Assembly (NCBI GenBank): GCA_036844765.1
Contig: DAIUFE010000007.1
Location: 1 to 64,000 of the forward strand
Reading direction: 5' to 3'
DNA: 64,000 bases
From: Thermocaproicibacter sp036844765
GTDB taxonomy: Bacteria; Bacillota; Clostridia; Oscillospirales; Acutalibacteraceae
The stretch's first letter is position 1. Every line of letters begins with the position of its first letter. Both the position numbers and the translations under genes were made by a program. Below, in pieces: positions 51,561-60,361 of the stretch. The notes under the pieces were generated by a model. That model searched no databases. It was not told where the DNA came from and worked only from the letters and a program-made list of their open reading frames with translations.

Positions 51561-53698
51561 TTATCCGATGGCCATTGCGTTTTCGAGCCACGCGAGATTG
51601 AACCGGTAATACAGCCTGCTGCTGACCAGGTGGATCGTCCCGTCGGGGGTCTGGGCGGCCGCGAGGTAGCCCATGGGTTCCGCGTGGTTCTCGTCGGACT
51701 CGAAAGCTCCGGTCCATGCGCCGCCGTCGGCCTTCCGGCGCGCCCCGGAGGACAGCAGCCTTTTGACGGGCCAGCTCTTTCCGCCGTCGTAGGAAAGGGC
51801 GGCGAACATGCCGAATACGCGGGCCTTTTTGCCGAAGGCGTTGACGGCTTCGATTCCTTGGAACTCCGGCTTGCCGCCAGCCTCGAATTTATAAGCGGTG
51901 TTGTCGCTGAAAGAGATCAGAAGGAGAGGCCCCTCGATCAGCTTTTTCAGCACCAGACGCTGGCCGTTCGCGATCGGCGGAAATTCGGAGGCCGAATATC
52001 TCCACGTGGCTCCGCCGTCCGAAGAAAGGCTCTGCGGCATCCGCCCTTTCAGGCTGTTGCCGCGCCCGAAGGCCAGAAGGGAGCCGTCGTCCAGCTCGGC
52101 GACGCCCGCGTGGATTCCCGCGATGCGCGAACCCCGGCTCCCCGCCGCGAAATATGGGGAAGCTCCGCCGCCCGAAAGGACCCGCCACGTTTTGCCCCCG
52201 TCGCGGCTTTCGTGCAGGACCGTGCCGCCTTCGCCCAGCGGCGTGGCGTCGCACGGCTGAAGAAGGGTGCCGGACCGGGTCTCGATCGTGCCGCTGATCG
52301 CCTGGTTCCCGTACCCGTGCTCGGGGTCCGCATAGGCCGGCCGGGACCACGTCACTCCGTTGTCGCGGCTGGTGCGGACCGTCAGGGCCAGGTGGGCCCA
52401 GTCGTAGCCGGAGCTGACGCCGTTCAGGTGATACAGCGTGCCCCGGCCGTCGTTGAACAGCGAGGACCCGCTCATGTTCCGGTCGGGGATTTTATAGAAT
52501 TCCGCCGGCGGGNNNNNNNNNNNNNNNNNNNNNNNNNNNNNNNNNNNNNNNNNNNNNNNNNNNNNNNNNNNNNNNNNNNNNNNNNNNNNNNNNNNNNNNN
52601 NNNNNNNNNNNNCAGCGAGGACCCGCTCATGTTCCGGTCGGGGATTTTATAGAATTCCGCCGGCGGGTCCCACCGGCTGCCGCCCCTGCGCAGCCGGCTC
52701 GCGAGGATGGTCATCTCGCGCCCGCTTTCCCGCCTGCAGGAGAACCAGACGGCGAGCAGGTCTCCGTTGCCGCACCAGGTGATGGAGGGGCAGTGGTTGT
52801 GGGGGTAAAAAGGGACTTCCGACGGATGGCCGGGCGTGAGGATATAGGGGATCGGCTCATCGAAAAACGGGGCGGCGGTTCCGGACCAGACACATTTCTC
52901 CTGTGAAACATTTTTTTGCCACTGTTTCACGCTGCGGGCTTCAGGCAGAAAATTCTCCGGCGCTTCCCCCTGAACGACCCGGAAGCCGATCCTGCAGCTG
53001 CGTTCTTCCGGCAGGGCCGCCATGCGCTGGGAGCTCGTCAGGAACTTTGCGTCCGTGTTGTGGCTGCCTCCCCGGGTGACCCGGCAGGTCCCGCCCCCGG
53101 GGCCGGCGGGGTCCGCCTGCTCCCCCTGCGGGTAGGGCCCGTACCAATCCAGGCACCACTCTTCCGCAAGGCCGTGCATATCGCAGAGCCCGAAAGCGTT
53201 GGCGGGCGAGCGCCCGACTGTGAGGTCCACGGGGACAATCTCCCGCTGATCCCGCTGCTCCCGGAAATACGACTCGGGTAGCGTATCCCCCGTCGAATAT
53301 GCCGTCCGCGTGCCCGCGCGGCAGCAATATTCCCATTCCGCCTCCGTCGGGAGCCGGTAGGGCTTGTTTTCTTTCCGGGAGAGCCACTTGCAGAAATTGC
53401 AGGCGTCCTCATAGCTGACGAAAAGCGCGGGCTCGTCGTCCCGCCGGGAAAAGCCCCTCTTGCCGCGCAGATCGTGGTGACCGCAGTCGAACAGCTCATA
53501 CTGGGCGTTCGTCACGGGCACGGCTCCCATGGCAAACGGTTTTGTCAGAGCCACCCTGTGCGCGGGGGATTCGTCCCTTTCGCCGCTGCCGTCGCTGCCC
53601 ATCCGAAAGGTCCCCGGTTCGATCCGGCACATTTTGATGCCTGAAGAATTGATAAAAGTTTCCAAAGAAGCTCCGCCCTTCTGATCATTGGATTCCAA
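51561..53698 (-). CDS. FGE-like domain fused to BNR/sialidase-like domain (interrupted by an assembly gap)
   Basis: As displayed, the gene is split by 100 N. A 55-bp sequence is present at both gap edges; removing the gap and one copy gives an open frame of about 660 residues. Residues 15-270 form an FGE/SUMF1-EgtB-like domain: GTFRMGSDGSGE, PYRLPTEAEWEYCCRAGT, NAFGLCDMHGLAEEWCLDWYG, RVTRGGSHN, CRIGFRVV. The C-terminal half is a sialidase-like beta-propeller with Asp boxes SRDNGVTW, SRDGGKTW, SSDGGATW and SYDGGKSW. No signal peptide. TTG start at 53698; a second TTG at 53665 with CGGAG is possible. The two FGE catalytic Cys are not evident, so it may bind rather than oxidise. Confidence 0.8.
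52513..52612. other. 100-N gap with a 55-bp overlap on both sides
   Basis: Exactly 100 N. The 55 bases at 52458-52512 and at 52613-52667 are identical (beginning CAGCGAGGACCC, ending CCGCCGGCGGG). Joining the copies restores one frame, so the contigs overlap and the gap is artificial. Confidence 0.92.
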
Positions 53699-53841
53699 GA
53701 GGAGGATTCTGATTTTTACCTCCGCGCCGGGTTCCCGGCGTTTCGGTATTTCGAGTATATTGTATTATTTATATTATATATCACCATATCACCGCGGTTC
53801 CTTTCGCATGGAGAAAACTCCGGACATTTTTAATTTTTGTA

Positions 53842-53872
53842 TAGACAAAGATCGTATGCCGTATGGTATAAT
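53842..53872 (+). promoter_or_regulatory. Promoter of the flavodoxin-fold gene
   Basis: TATAAT at 53867-53872, preceded by TAGACA (53842-53847) with a long 19-bp spacer. The -35 assignment is weak. Confidence 0.55.
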
Positions 53873-53970
53873 CAAACCGTCGGCGGCTGGCCCGAGCTGT
53901 TCGGAGGAGGACCGGGGGAGCCGTTTTATTCAGGCCGTACCCGAAACCATGAGACGGACAGGAGGCGGTT

Positions 53971-54666
53971 ATGAAGATAGTCGTTTTCAACGGCACGGAA
54001 GTCCAAGGCTGCACCTATCATATCAAAGAGACTTTTTTATCCGTTCTCCGCGAGAAACATGAAGTTACGGAATTCTATTTCCCAACGGCTCTTCCGCATT
54101 TCTGCCGCGGATGCAAAACATGTTTTTTCAAGGACGAGAATCTTTGCCCCCACGCCGGATATACCGGGCCTCTGTGGGACGCGATCCTTGCGGCGGACCT
54201 GCTGGTGTTCGCCTACCCGGTCTATGCGCTGCGCGTCCCCGCGCAGCTCAAAACGCTGCTCGACCATCTTTGCGTCCACTGGATGCCCCACCGCCCGGAC
54301 CCGCGGATGTTCGTCAAGCGTGCGGTGATCCTGACGGACAGCATCGGGGCCCCGAACGGCCCGGCCCAGAAGGATGTCGCCGCGAGCCTGCGCTGGCTCG
54401 GCGTTTCGGACGTGCGGCGCCTGGGCTTCGGCCTGATGGAGGGCGTGGACTGGCGGAAACTGTCGGAAAAGCGCAGGAAGAAGATTGAGGGGAAAACCCT
54501 CCGGCTTGCCCAAAAATACGTCTGGTACCGGCCCGGGCATCAGGGGATTCGCGTCAGGCTCTATTTTGAAATGTGCCGGCGGATCCATCAGGCCGTGCTG
54601 AAGGGGGAGCGGACCCCTTCTGCGGACAACCGGTACTGGATCGACCGCGGGTGGATCCGGCCATAG
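53971..54666 (+). CDS. NAD(P)H-dependent FMN reductase / flavodoxin-fold protein
   Basis: A 231-residue flavodoxin-like protein. MKIVVFNGTEVQGCTYHI is the FMN-phosphate loop, and ADLLVFAYPVYALRVPAQLKTLLDHL the family core. FCRGCKTCFFKDENLCPH (four Cys, about 43-60) resembles the cluster of iron-sulphur flavoproteins, so it may carry a cluster as well as FMN. A helical C-terminal tail of about 70 residues is extra. AGGAGG sits upstream. Monocistronic. Confidence 0.82.
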   Translation: MKIVVFNGTEVQGCTYHIKETFLSVLREKHEVTEFYFPTALPHFCRGCKTCFFKDENLCPHAGYTGPLWDAILAADLLVFAYPVYALRVPAQLKTLLDHLCVHWMPHRPDPRMFVKRAVILTDSIGAPNGPAQKDVAASLRWLGVSDVRRLGFGLMEGVDWRKLSEKRRKKIEGKTLRLAQKYVWYRPGHQGIRVRLYFEMCRRIHQAVLKGERTPSADNRYWIDRGWIRP

Positions 54667-54678
54667 CTTTCCGCTGAT

Positions 54679-54722
54679 GCAAGGCAGCCGCCCGGGCCTT
54701 TTGACCCGGGCGGCTGCCTTGC
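54679..54722. terminator. Long bidirectional hairpin between converging genes
   Basis: A perfect 18-bp stem GCAAGGCAGCCGCCCGGG (54679-54696) with complement at 54705-54722 and loop CCTTTTGA. It lies between the stop codons of converging genes and may serve both, though neither side has a strong T run. Confidence 0.7.
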
Positions 54723-54805
54723 GTTCGCCGGCCCGCTTTTATCCCGCGGGTTTTTCCACATACTCGCCGGATCTCGAGCGGATTCTATACTCCGCAGCGC
54801 GGGGT

Positions 54806-55750
54806 TCAGGCCTCGTACTCGAGGAACGGGTTCTCAATCTCGACGCGCTGGGCCTCCGCGTCGGAGACGCCCGCGTAGAGCCAGGCGCGGCTCCCCTGCG
54901 TCACCAATCCGCCGGGGAACAGGATGTCCCTGAGGTGGCCGGCCTTCGCCGGGCCGTCCGGCAGGTCGGCCCGGGCCGCGATGATCTTCAGCGGCGTGTG
55001 CTCGCGGGTCTCCGGCCGGAAGGCGAACGCGCTGGAAAAATAGTGCTTCTCTTTTTTCCCGTTCATGCACGCGATATGCCCCACGATGCCGAGAAGGCCG
55101 TTCCCGAGCGGATGGATGTCGTTGACGCCGCCCCATTCGCCGCGGAGGAAAAGCGAGCTCACGATCCTCGCCCGCAGGATGCTTTCCTCGCAGAGCTCGT
55201 CGAGGCTTCCGAGCGTCGTGTACCCGATCTTTCCCATTCCCGCTTTTCCGCCCTGCGGGCGCGTAAAGACGCCGATCCGCCCGTCCTGCAGGCTGACGAG
55301 GCGGATGTCCTTCATCCGGTTCGGACCCATGGCGAACAGCGTGAGCCGCCGCACGTCCTTTCCGCGGTAGAAGAGGGTCCGCCAGTTGACGATCCTCCTC
55401 GGCCGGAGCGGGTCGGTTTCGACCTGCACGCCGCCCAGCACCAGCTCATCCCCGATCCGCGTGACGAACGGGTCCTGGAACGCGTGGAACACGATGCGCG
55501 GGGAAACCGGCTCGTAGGCGTTGTCCTTTTGGGCGAAGATCACCACCTTCGAGCGTTCGGAGCGCCTCCGGTCCACCCGGGCGGCGATGTACGTCCCGTT
55601 TTCGTCCCGGAACGGCGCGGAGATGTTGTAAACGTCGTACCCTTCCCGGTAAACGAACGCGAGCCGGTCGCTGCGCAGGATTTTTTTCGTCTTCTCGTAG
55701 GCTTTTAAAAGCTCCCAGCAAGAGCGGGGCCTTACGGCTGATGTTATCAT
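54806..55750 (-). CDS. DUF1861-type beta-propeller protein (GH130-related)
   Basis: A 314-residue protein with a five-bladed-propeller pattern. DVYNISAPFRDENGTYIAARV, RIVNWRTLFYRG, GPNRMKDIRLV and GRIGVFTRPQGG are the blocks I associate with DUF1861, a distant relative of GH130 mannoside phosphorylases. It has no signal peptide. It is divergent from a LacI gene and 1.6 kb from a GH130 gene, so a role in beta-mannoside metabolism is likely but unproven. ATG after AGAAGGATG. Confidence 0.72.
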   Translation of the reverse strand: MITSAVRPRSCWELLKAYEKTKKILRSDRLAFVYREGYDVYNISAPFRDENGTYIAARVDRRRSERSKVVIFAQKDNAYEPVSPRIVFHAFQDPFVTRIGDELVLGGVQVETDPLRPRRIVNWRTLFYRGKDVRRLTLFAMGPNRMKDIRLVSLQDGRIGVFTRPQGGKAGMGKIGYTTLGSLDELCEESILRARIVSSLFLRGEWGGVNDIHPLGNGLLGIVGHIACMNGKKEKHYFSSAFAFRPETREHTPLKIIAARADLPDGPAKAGHLRDILFPGGLVTQGSRAWLYAGVSDAEAQRVEIENPFLEYEA

Positions 55751-55800
55751 TTCGGATCATCCTTCTGCTTGAGATTTAAGGCGGAATTTCAAGTGGGTTC

Positions 55801-55846
55801 TTGAATGATGGCGCGGAGCATGCTATAATTTTTGTAACTTAACAAA
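55801..55846 (+). promoter_or_regulatory. Second lacI promoter and operator
   Basis: TTGAAT (55801-55806), a 17-bp spacer and TATAAT (55824-55829). TTTGTAACTTAACAAA (55831-55846) follows at the start point, a dyad sharing GTAAC-TTA with three sites before the GH130 operon. Autoregulation, and control of the divergent DUF1861 gene, are likely. Confidence 0.78.
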
Positions 55847-55861
55847 ATAGCAGGCGAAAAT

Positions 55862-56887
55862 ATGAAAAACGATAAGGTCACCATGCAGGTCATTGCGGAC
55901 CGGCTCGGCGTCACGAAGGTCTCCGTCTCCAAGGCTCTGAACGGCCAGCCGGGCATCAGCGGCAGGCTGCGCGGCGAGATCGTCCGCACGGCCCTCGAGC
56001 TCGGCTACAAAAGGAAGAGCATTCCGGCCGGGCAGCGGAGCGGCAGCCTTGCGTTCGTCGTGCCGAAGCGGTTTTTCCTTGAGAACGAGAATTTCTATAC
56101 CACGATCTATTACTATCTGAATAAAAGATGCCAGGCCGCCGGCCAGGCGCTTTCCAACTTTGTGGTGAACAGCCGGGAGGAATCCGGCCTCGAGCTGCCG
56201 CTCCTTCTGAAGGAAAGGCCTTTCGACGGCATTTTCGTCGCGGGGGAGATCGACGACGGCTATCTCGGCAGGCTGGAAGAGCTTCAGACTCCCGTGGTGC
56301 TGATCGATTTTTACAAGGCCATGAAAAACCTCGACTGTGTGATCACGGACAACTTTTACCTTGGATACTGCGCGGCGAATTATCTGATCGAGAACGGCCA
56401 CCGCAAGATCGGCTTCATCGGCGACGTGCGGGAAACGGCGAGCATCATGGACCGGTACTATGGATACCGGAAGGCGCTGGAATCGCACCGCCTGCCGGTC
56501 AACGAGAGCTGGCACCTCGTCAACAACGACCCGAGGACCGGGGTCTACACGCTGGATTACGCCCTGCCGGACCCCCTGCCGACCGCGTTCGTCTGCCACT
56601 GCGACATGGCGGCCTATTTCCTGATCCAGAGCCTCGGAAAGGCCGGCTTTTCCATCCCGGGGGACGTCTCCGTCATCAGCTTCGACAATACGGACCTGAG
56701 CTGCGGGACCACGCCGAAGCTTTCCACCTTCGATATCGACCGGAAGGAAATCGCCGACAAGGCGTTCGACCGGATGATGCTCCGCATTGGGAACGCCGGC
56801 GCGGATCCCGAAAGGATCTATATCAGCAACCGCTTCATCGAGCGGGAATCTGTGCGCCGCATCGAAGAAACCGAAGAGGCCGGATGA
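55862..56887 (+). CDS. LacI-family regulator of the GH130 operon
   Basis: A 341-residue LacI-type regulator. The helix-turn-helix VTMQVIADRLGVTKVSVSKALNGQPG is followed by a linker and a sugar-binding core (GIFVAGEIDDG, HRKIGFIGDV, FVCHCDMAAYFLIQSLG, VSVISFDNTD). SKALN replaces the common SRALN in the recognition helix, consistent with an operator different from that of the first LacI. It lies 510 bp before the GH130 gene and diverges from the DUF1861 gene. Confidence 0.9.
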   Translation: MKNDKVTMQVIADRLGVTKVSVSKALNGQPGISGRLRGEIVRTALELGYKRKSIPAGQRSGSLAFVVPKRFFLENENFYTTIYYYLNKRCQAAGQALSNFVVNSREESGLELPLLLKERPFDGIFVAGEIDDGYLGRLEELQTPVVLIDFYKAMKNLDCVITDNFYLGYCAANYLIENGHRKIGFIGDVRETASIMDRYYGYRKALESHRLPVNESWHLVNNDPRTGVYTLDYALPDPLPTAFVCHCDMAAYFLIQSLGKAGFSIPGDVSVISFDNTDLSCGTTPKLSTFDIDRKEIADKAFDRMMLRIGNAGADPERIYISNRFIERESVRRIEETEEAG

Positions 56888-56911
56888 CCCGCCCGGGATT
56901 CCGCGCCCGTT

Positions 56912-56960
56912 CCAGCGCCCTCCCGCTCCCGCCGAAGCAGGAGGGCGCTGGCGCGTTTCC
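56912..56960 (+). terminator. Terminator of the second lacI gene
   Basis: CCAGCGCCCTCC (56912-56923) pairs perfectly with GGAGGGCGCTGG (56940-56951), then CGCGTTTCC. The T run is short. Confidence 0.65.
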
Positions 56961-57076
56961 TCTTCATCCCCTTTCGGCCTCGGATTCAGGGAGCCCGGCC
57001 GGAAAGCGCCGGGTACCCGCGTCATTCTTCCGGGAAGGGACTGCAAAAATCCTTTCGGCTCGAACAAAGATCTTTT

Positions 57077-57086
57077 GTAACCTTAC
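57077..57086 (+). promoter_or_regulatory. Distal candidate LacI operator
   Basis: TTTTGTAACCTTACC at 57073-57087 contains GTAACCTTAC, identical to the site at 57313, about 210 bp upstream of the operon promoter. It could support looping. Confidence 0.55.
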
Positions 57087-57251
57087 CCGCGAAAAAACGG
57101 CCGTCCCTATTTTAGCTTCGCAAAACCGAGATGTCAAACGGAAAATCACAAAATGTAAGCCAATTTTTAGGGACAGTTTTATCCAATCTATCATCCGTAA
57201 AATATGCACGGATGAAATAGGAAGTTTATCCATAAAAATATCCAAATAATA

Positions 57252-57322
57252 TTGACAATTTCACGAATCTGTTATATTCTAATAATTGCAAAGTAAACTT
57301 ACATATTTAATTGTAACCTTAC
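57252..57322 (+). promoter_or_regulatory. GH130 operon promoter with two operators
   Basis: TTGACA (57252-57257), a 17-bp spacer and TATTCT (57275-57280). GTAAACTTAC (57293-57302) and GTAACCTTAC (57313-57322) follow at about +6 and +26, in positions that would block transcription when bound. Confidence 0.8.
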
Positions 57323-57399
57323 TATAAAGAGGCGCAGCAGAGTTACTCCAAAACGCTCTTCTCCATTCCGCAATTTAAGAAGCTGAAAGGTATGAAATC

Positions 57400-58437
57400 A
57401 TGATCTGCAGAGCAAAAGAGAATCCGATCCTGGGGAAAAAGGATTTCCCCGTGCTTCACGAAGGCTTTGAAAACATCGGCGCGTTCAACGCCGGCGCCGC
57501 GCTGTGCGGGGGGGAGACCGTCCTGCTCGTCCGGGTCGCGGAGCGGCCCGTCCGGCGGGAGGGCCGGACCCTGTGCCCGGTGTTCGACCCCGCTTCCGGA
57601 AAGACGGAGGTCGTCGGTTTCACTCCGGAGGAACTGAGGGGCAACGGCGACCCGAGGGTGCTGACGGTGGGGGGCAAGCGGTACCTGACCTCGATTTCCC
57701 ACCTGCACGTCGCGCGCAGCCGGGACGGCGTGCATTTTCGGGCGGATCCGGCTCCCCTGCTGCAGGCGCAGAACGAATACGAGACCTTCGGGATCGAGGA
57801 CGCCCGCGTCGCCCGCGTGGAGGGCCGCTACTACATCACCTTCAGCGCCGCCTCGCCGCTCGGCAGCGTGGTGGAGCTTGCCGTGACGGACGATTTCACC
57901 ACCGCCCGGAGGGTCGGCGTCCTGTTCCCCCCCGACAACAAGGACACGGCGCTTTTCGACCGGAAGATCGGCGGCCGCTATTACGCGCTGCACCGGCCGA
58001 GCTGCTCCTGCTTCGCAAAACCCGCCATCTGGCTTGCGGAGTCGCCCGATTTGAGGTGCTTCGGGATGCACCGGTTCGTGGCGGGCGTACGCCCCGGGAA
58101 ATGGGACGGCGCGCGGATCGGCGCGGGGGCGCCCCCGTTCCTGACGGAAAGGGGCTGGGTCGAGCTTTACCACGGCGCGGCGGAGGACGACCGGTACTGC
58201 ATGGGCGCTTTGCTGCTCGACCGGAACGAGCCCTGGAAGGTGCTGGCCAGGAGCGGAGAGCCCCTTGCCGAGCCCGAAGCTCCCTACGAGCGCAGGGGCT
58301 TTTTCGGGAACGTGATCTTCGGCTGCGGCCTGACCCGCGAGGGGGACGCCGTGCGGCTGTACTACGGCGCTTCCGACGAGAGCGTCGCCCTGCTCTCGAT
58401 GACGGTCGGGGATATTTTCAGCCATCTCGGCGTGTGA
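57400..58437 (+). CDS. GH130 mannoside phosphorylase-type enzyme
   Basis: A 345-residue glycoside hydrolase family 130 protein with a five-bladed beta-propeller. NPILGKKDFP and NIGAFNAGAA begin the fold. The general-acid Asp is in GIEDARVARVEGRYYITFSA. The phosphate or acceptor site elements include HRPS and IGAGAPPFLTERGWVELYHGA. GH130 enzymes phosphorolyse beta-mannosides to mannose-1-phosphate; some members are hydrolases. No signal peptide, so it uses imported sugar. First gene of an operon with its own transporter. ATG after AAAGG. Confidence 0.88.
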   Translation: MICRAKENPILGKKDFPVLHEGFENIGAFNAGAALCGGETVLLVRVAERPVRREGRTLCPVFDPASGKTEVVGFTPEELRGNGDPRVLTVGGKRYLTSISHLHVARSRDGVHFRADPAPLLQAQNEYETFGIEDARVARVEGRYYITFSAASPLGSVVELAVTDDFTTARRVGVLFPPDNKDTALFDRKIGGRYYALHRPSCSCFAKPAIWLAESPDLRCFGMHRFVAGVRPGKWDGARIGAGAPPFLTERGWVELYHGAAEDDRYCMGALLLDRNEPWKVLARSGEPLAEPEAPYERRGFFGNVIFGCGLTREGDAVRLYYGASDESVALLSMTVGDIFSHLGV

Positions 58438-58450
58438 AAGGAGCTTTGCG

Positions 58451-59410
58451 ATGCGAGTTCAAAAAAAGGCGGGGTCCCGCGCGGGTTCGTTTTTCCGCGA
58501 CGTTTCAAAAAACAGGTTCTCCTACCTGATCGCGCTTCCGGCGATCCTGTACGTGTTTGTTTTCAGCTACTGCTCCTACCCCTACATGCTGATCGCGTTC
58601 CAGAAATTCCACTATTCCCACAGCAGCATCTTCGACATCGTGTTCCGGGGCGAGTGGAACGGGATCGATAATTTCAAGTTCTTTTTCAAGTCGCAGAACG
58701 CCTTTCTCGTCACCTTCAACACGATCTATCTAAATCTGCTTTTCATCCTGACGGGGACCGTCGTCTCGGTGCTGATCGCCCTCGGGCTGAACGAGCTGCG
58801 GTGCCGGTGGTTCGTGAAGGTGAGCCAGTCCGTCATGCTGTTCCCAAACTACCTTTCGTGGGTCGTGGTGGCTTATATCCTCTACAGCCTGCTCTCCACC
58901 CAGTACGGCCTGGTGAACAAAGGGCTGGCGGTATTCGGCGCGCCCCCGGTCAACTGGTACACGGAGGCGGACGCATGGCCTTCGATCCTCGTGCTGATGC
59001 GCATCTGGAAAGGCGCGGGGATGAACGCGATCATCTTCCTCGCCGCAATCACCGGCATCGACGGGACGGTGTATGAGGCGGCCGCCATCGACGGGGCCAC
59101 GCGGTGGAAGCAGATGACGCAGATCACGCTCCCGCTCATCATGCCGACCGTGGTCATTATGACGCTGCTTTCCCTCGGGAAGGTCATGTTCGGCGATTTC
59201 GGCATGATCTACGCGATCGTGGGGGACAACGGCACGCTTTACCGGACCACCGATATCATCGACACCTACATCTTCCGCGCCCTGCGGCAGGTCGGGGACC
59301 CGGCGCAGGCCATGGCCATCGGGCTGTTCCAGTCCGCCATCGGGTTCGTGATGGTGTGGGGTACCAACAAGCTGACGCGCCGGTTCTATCCCGACGGCGC
59401 GCTGTACTGA
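58451..59410 (+). CDS. Sugar ABC transporter permease (LplB type)
   Basis: A 319-residue permease with six membrane helices and an EAA loop EAAAIDGATRWKQMTQITLPLI. It belongs to the LplB/YtcP-YteP subfamily that handles complex oligosaccharides. AAGGAG precedes the ATG, 13 bp after the GH130 stop. Confidence 0.92.
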   Translation: MRVQKKAGSRAGSFFRDVSKNRFSYLIALPAILYVFVFSYCSYPYMLIAFQKFHYSHSSIFDIVFRGEWNGIDNFKFFFKSQNAFLVTFNTIYLNLLFILTGTVVSVLIALGLNELRCRWFVKVSQSVMLFPNYLSWVVVAYILYSLLSTQYGLVNKGLAVFGAPPVNWYTEADAWPSILVLMRIWKGAGMNAIIFLAAITGIDGTVYEAAAIDGATRWKQMTQITLPLIMPTVVIMTLLSLGKVMFGDFGMIYAIVGDNGTLYRTTDIIDTYIFRALRQVGDPAQAMAIGLFQSAIGFVMVWGTNKLTRRFYPDGALY

Positions 59411-59432
59411 GGGGAAAGGGGGTTCTTTCGGA

Positions 59433-60323
59433 ATGAAACGTCCGCATCGCCGCAGGAAATTCTCGGCGGGGAATTTTGTCATCGGCCTTCTGATCCTGCT
59501 GTTCACGCTCGTGTGCCTGCTTCCCCTCGTGCTGACGCTGATGGTCTCCGTCACGGACGAATCCACCATCATGCGGTACGGCTACAGCTTTTTCCCGAAG
59601 AAGTTTTCGTTTTATGCGTACCAGCTGATGTTCCAGAGGGGCTCCAGCGTGCTGCGCGGCACGGGGATCTCCGTTTTCGTGACGGTGGTCGGCACGGTCC
59701 TCGCGGTGCTGATCACCGGCTTCGCGGGATATACGCTCTCCAATAAGAACGTGAAGTACCGCAACGCGCTCGCCATGTATTTTTTCATCCCGATGGTGTT
59801 CAGCGCCGGCATCGTGCCGTGGTATCTCATCTGCACCGCGCTGGGCCTGAGGAACAACATCATGGCGCTGCTGGTGCCGAACCTGCTTTTCAATCCGTTC
59901 AATCTGTTTCTTGTTCGGAATTTTATGGACGGGGTTCCTGATTCTCTGCGGGAATCGGCCACGATGGACGGGGCGAACGACCTCGTGATCGCGTTCCGCA
60001 TCTATTTTCCGCTCTGCATGCCGGTCCTCGCGACGGTCGGCCTGTTCTACGGCCTCGCCTACTGGAACGACTGGTGGAACGCGATCATGCTGGTGGACGA
60101 CAAGGCTCTTTACCCGATCCAGTATCTGCTGCTCCAGCTGAAGTCCCAGATCTCCATGCTGCGGGACCTCCAGTTCCTCAGCGGGACGGGGAGCGTGACC
60201 CCGCCGTCGGAGTCCCTCAAAATGGCCACGGCGATCGTCACGATCGGCCCCATCATTTTCCTTTACCCCTTCCTGCAGCGTTATTACGTCAAAGGCCTGG
60301 TCATCGGCTCTGTAAAGGGCTGA
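59433..60323 (+). CDS. Sugar ABC transporter permease (LplC type)
   Basis: A 296-residue permease with an EAA-like loop ESATMDGANDLVIAFRIYFPLCMP and the ATP-binding-partner docking region. AYWNDWWNAIMLVDD is typical of LplC/YteP-family proteins. It forms the channel with the previous gene. Confidence 0.92.
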   Translation: MKRPHRRRKFSAGNFVIGLLILLFTLVCLLPLVLTLMVSVTDESTIMRYGYSFFPKKFSFYAYQLMFQRGSSVLRGTGISVFVTVVGTVLAVLITGFAGYTLSNKNVKYRNALAMYFFIPMVFSAGIVPWYLICTALGLRNNIMALLVPNLLFNPFNLFLVRNFMDGVPDSLRESATMDGANDLVIAFRIYFPLCMPVLATVGLFYGLAYWNDWWNAIMLVDDKALYPIQYLLLQLKSQISMLRDLQFLSGTGSVTPPSESLKMATAIVTIGPIIFLYPFLQRYYVKGLVIGSVKG

Positions 60324-60361
60324 TTTCAAATATTATTTTGGTGTTGAAGGAGATGCGATTC

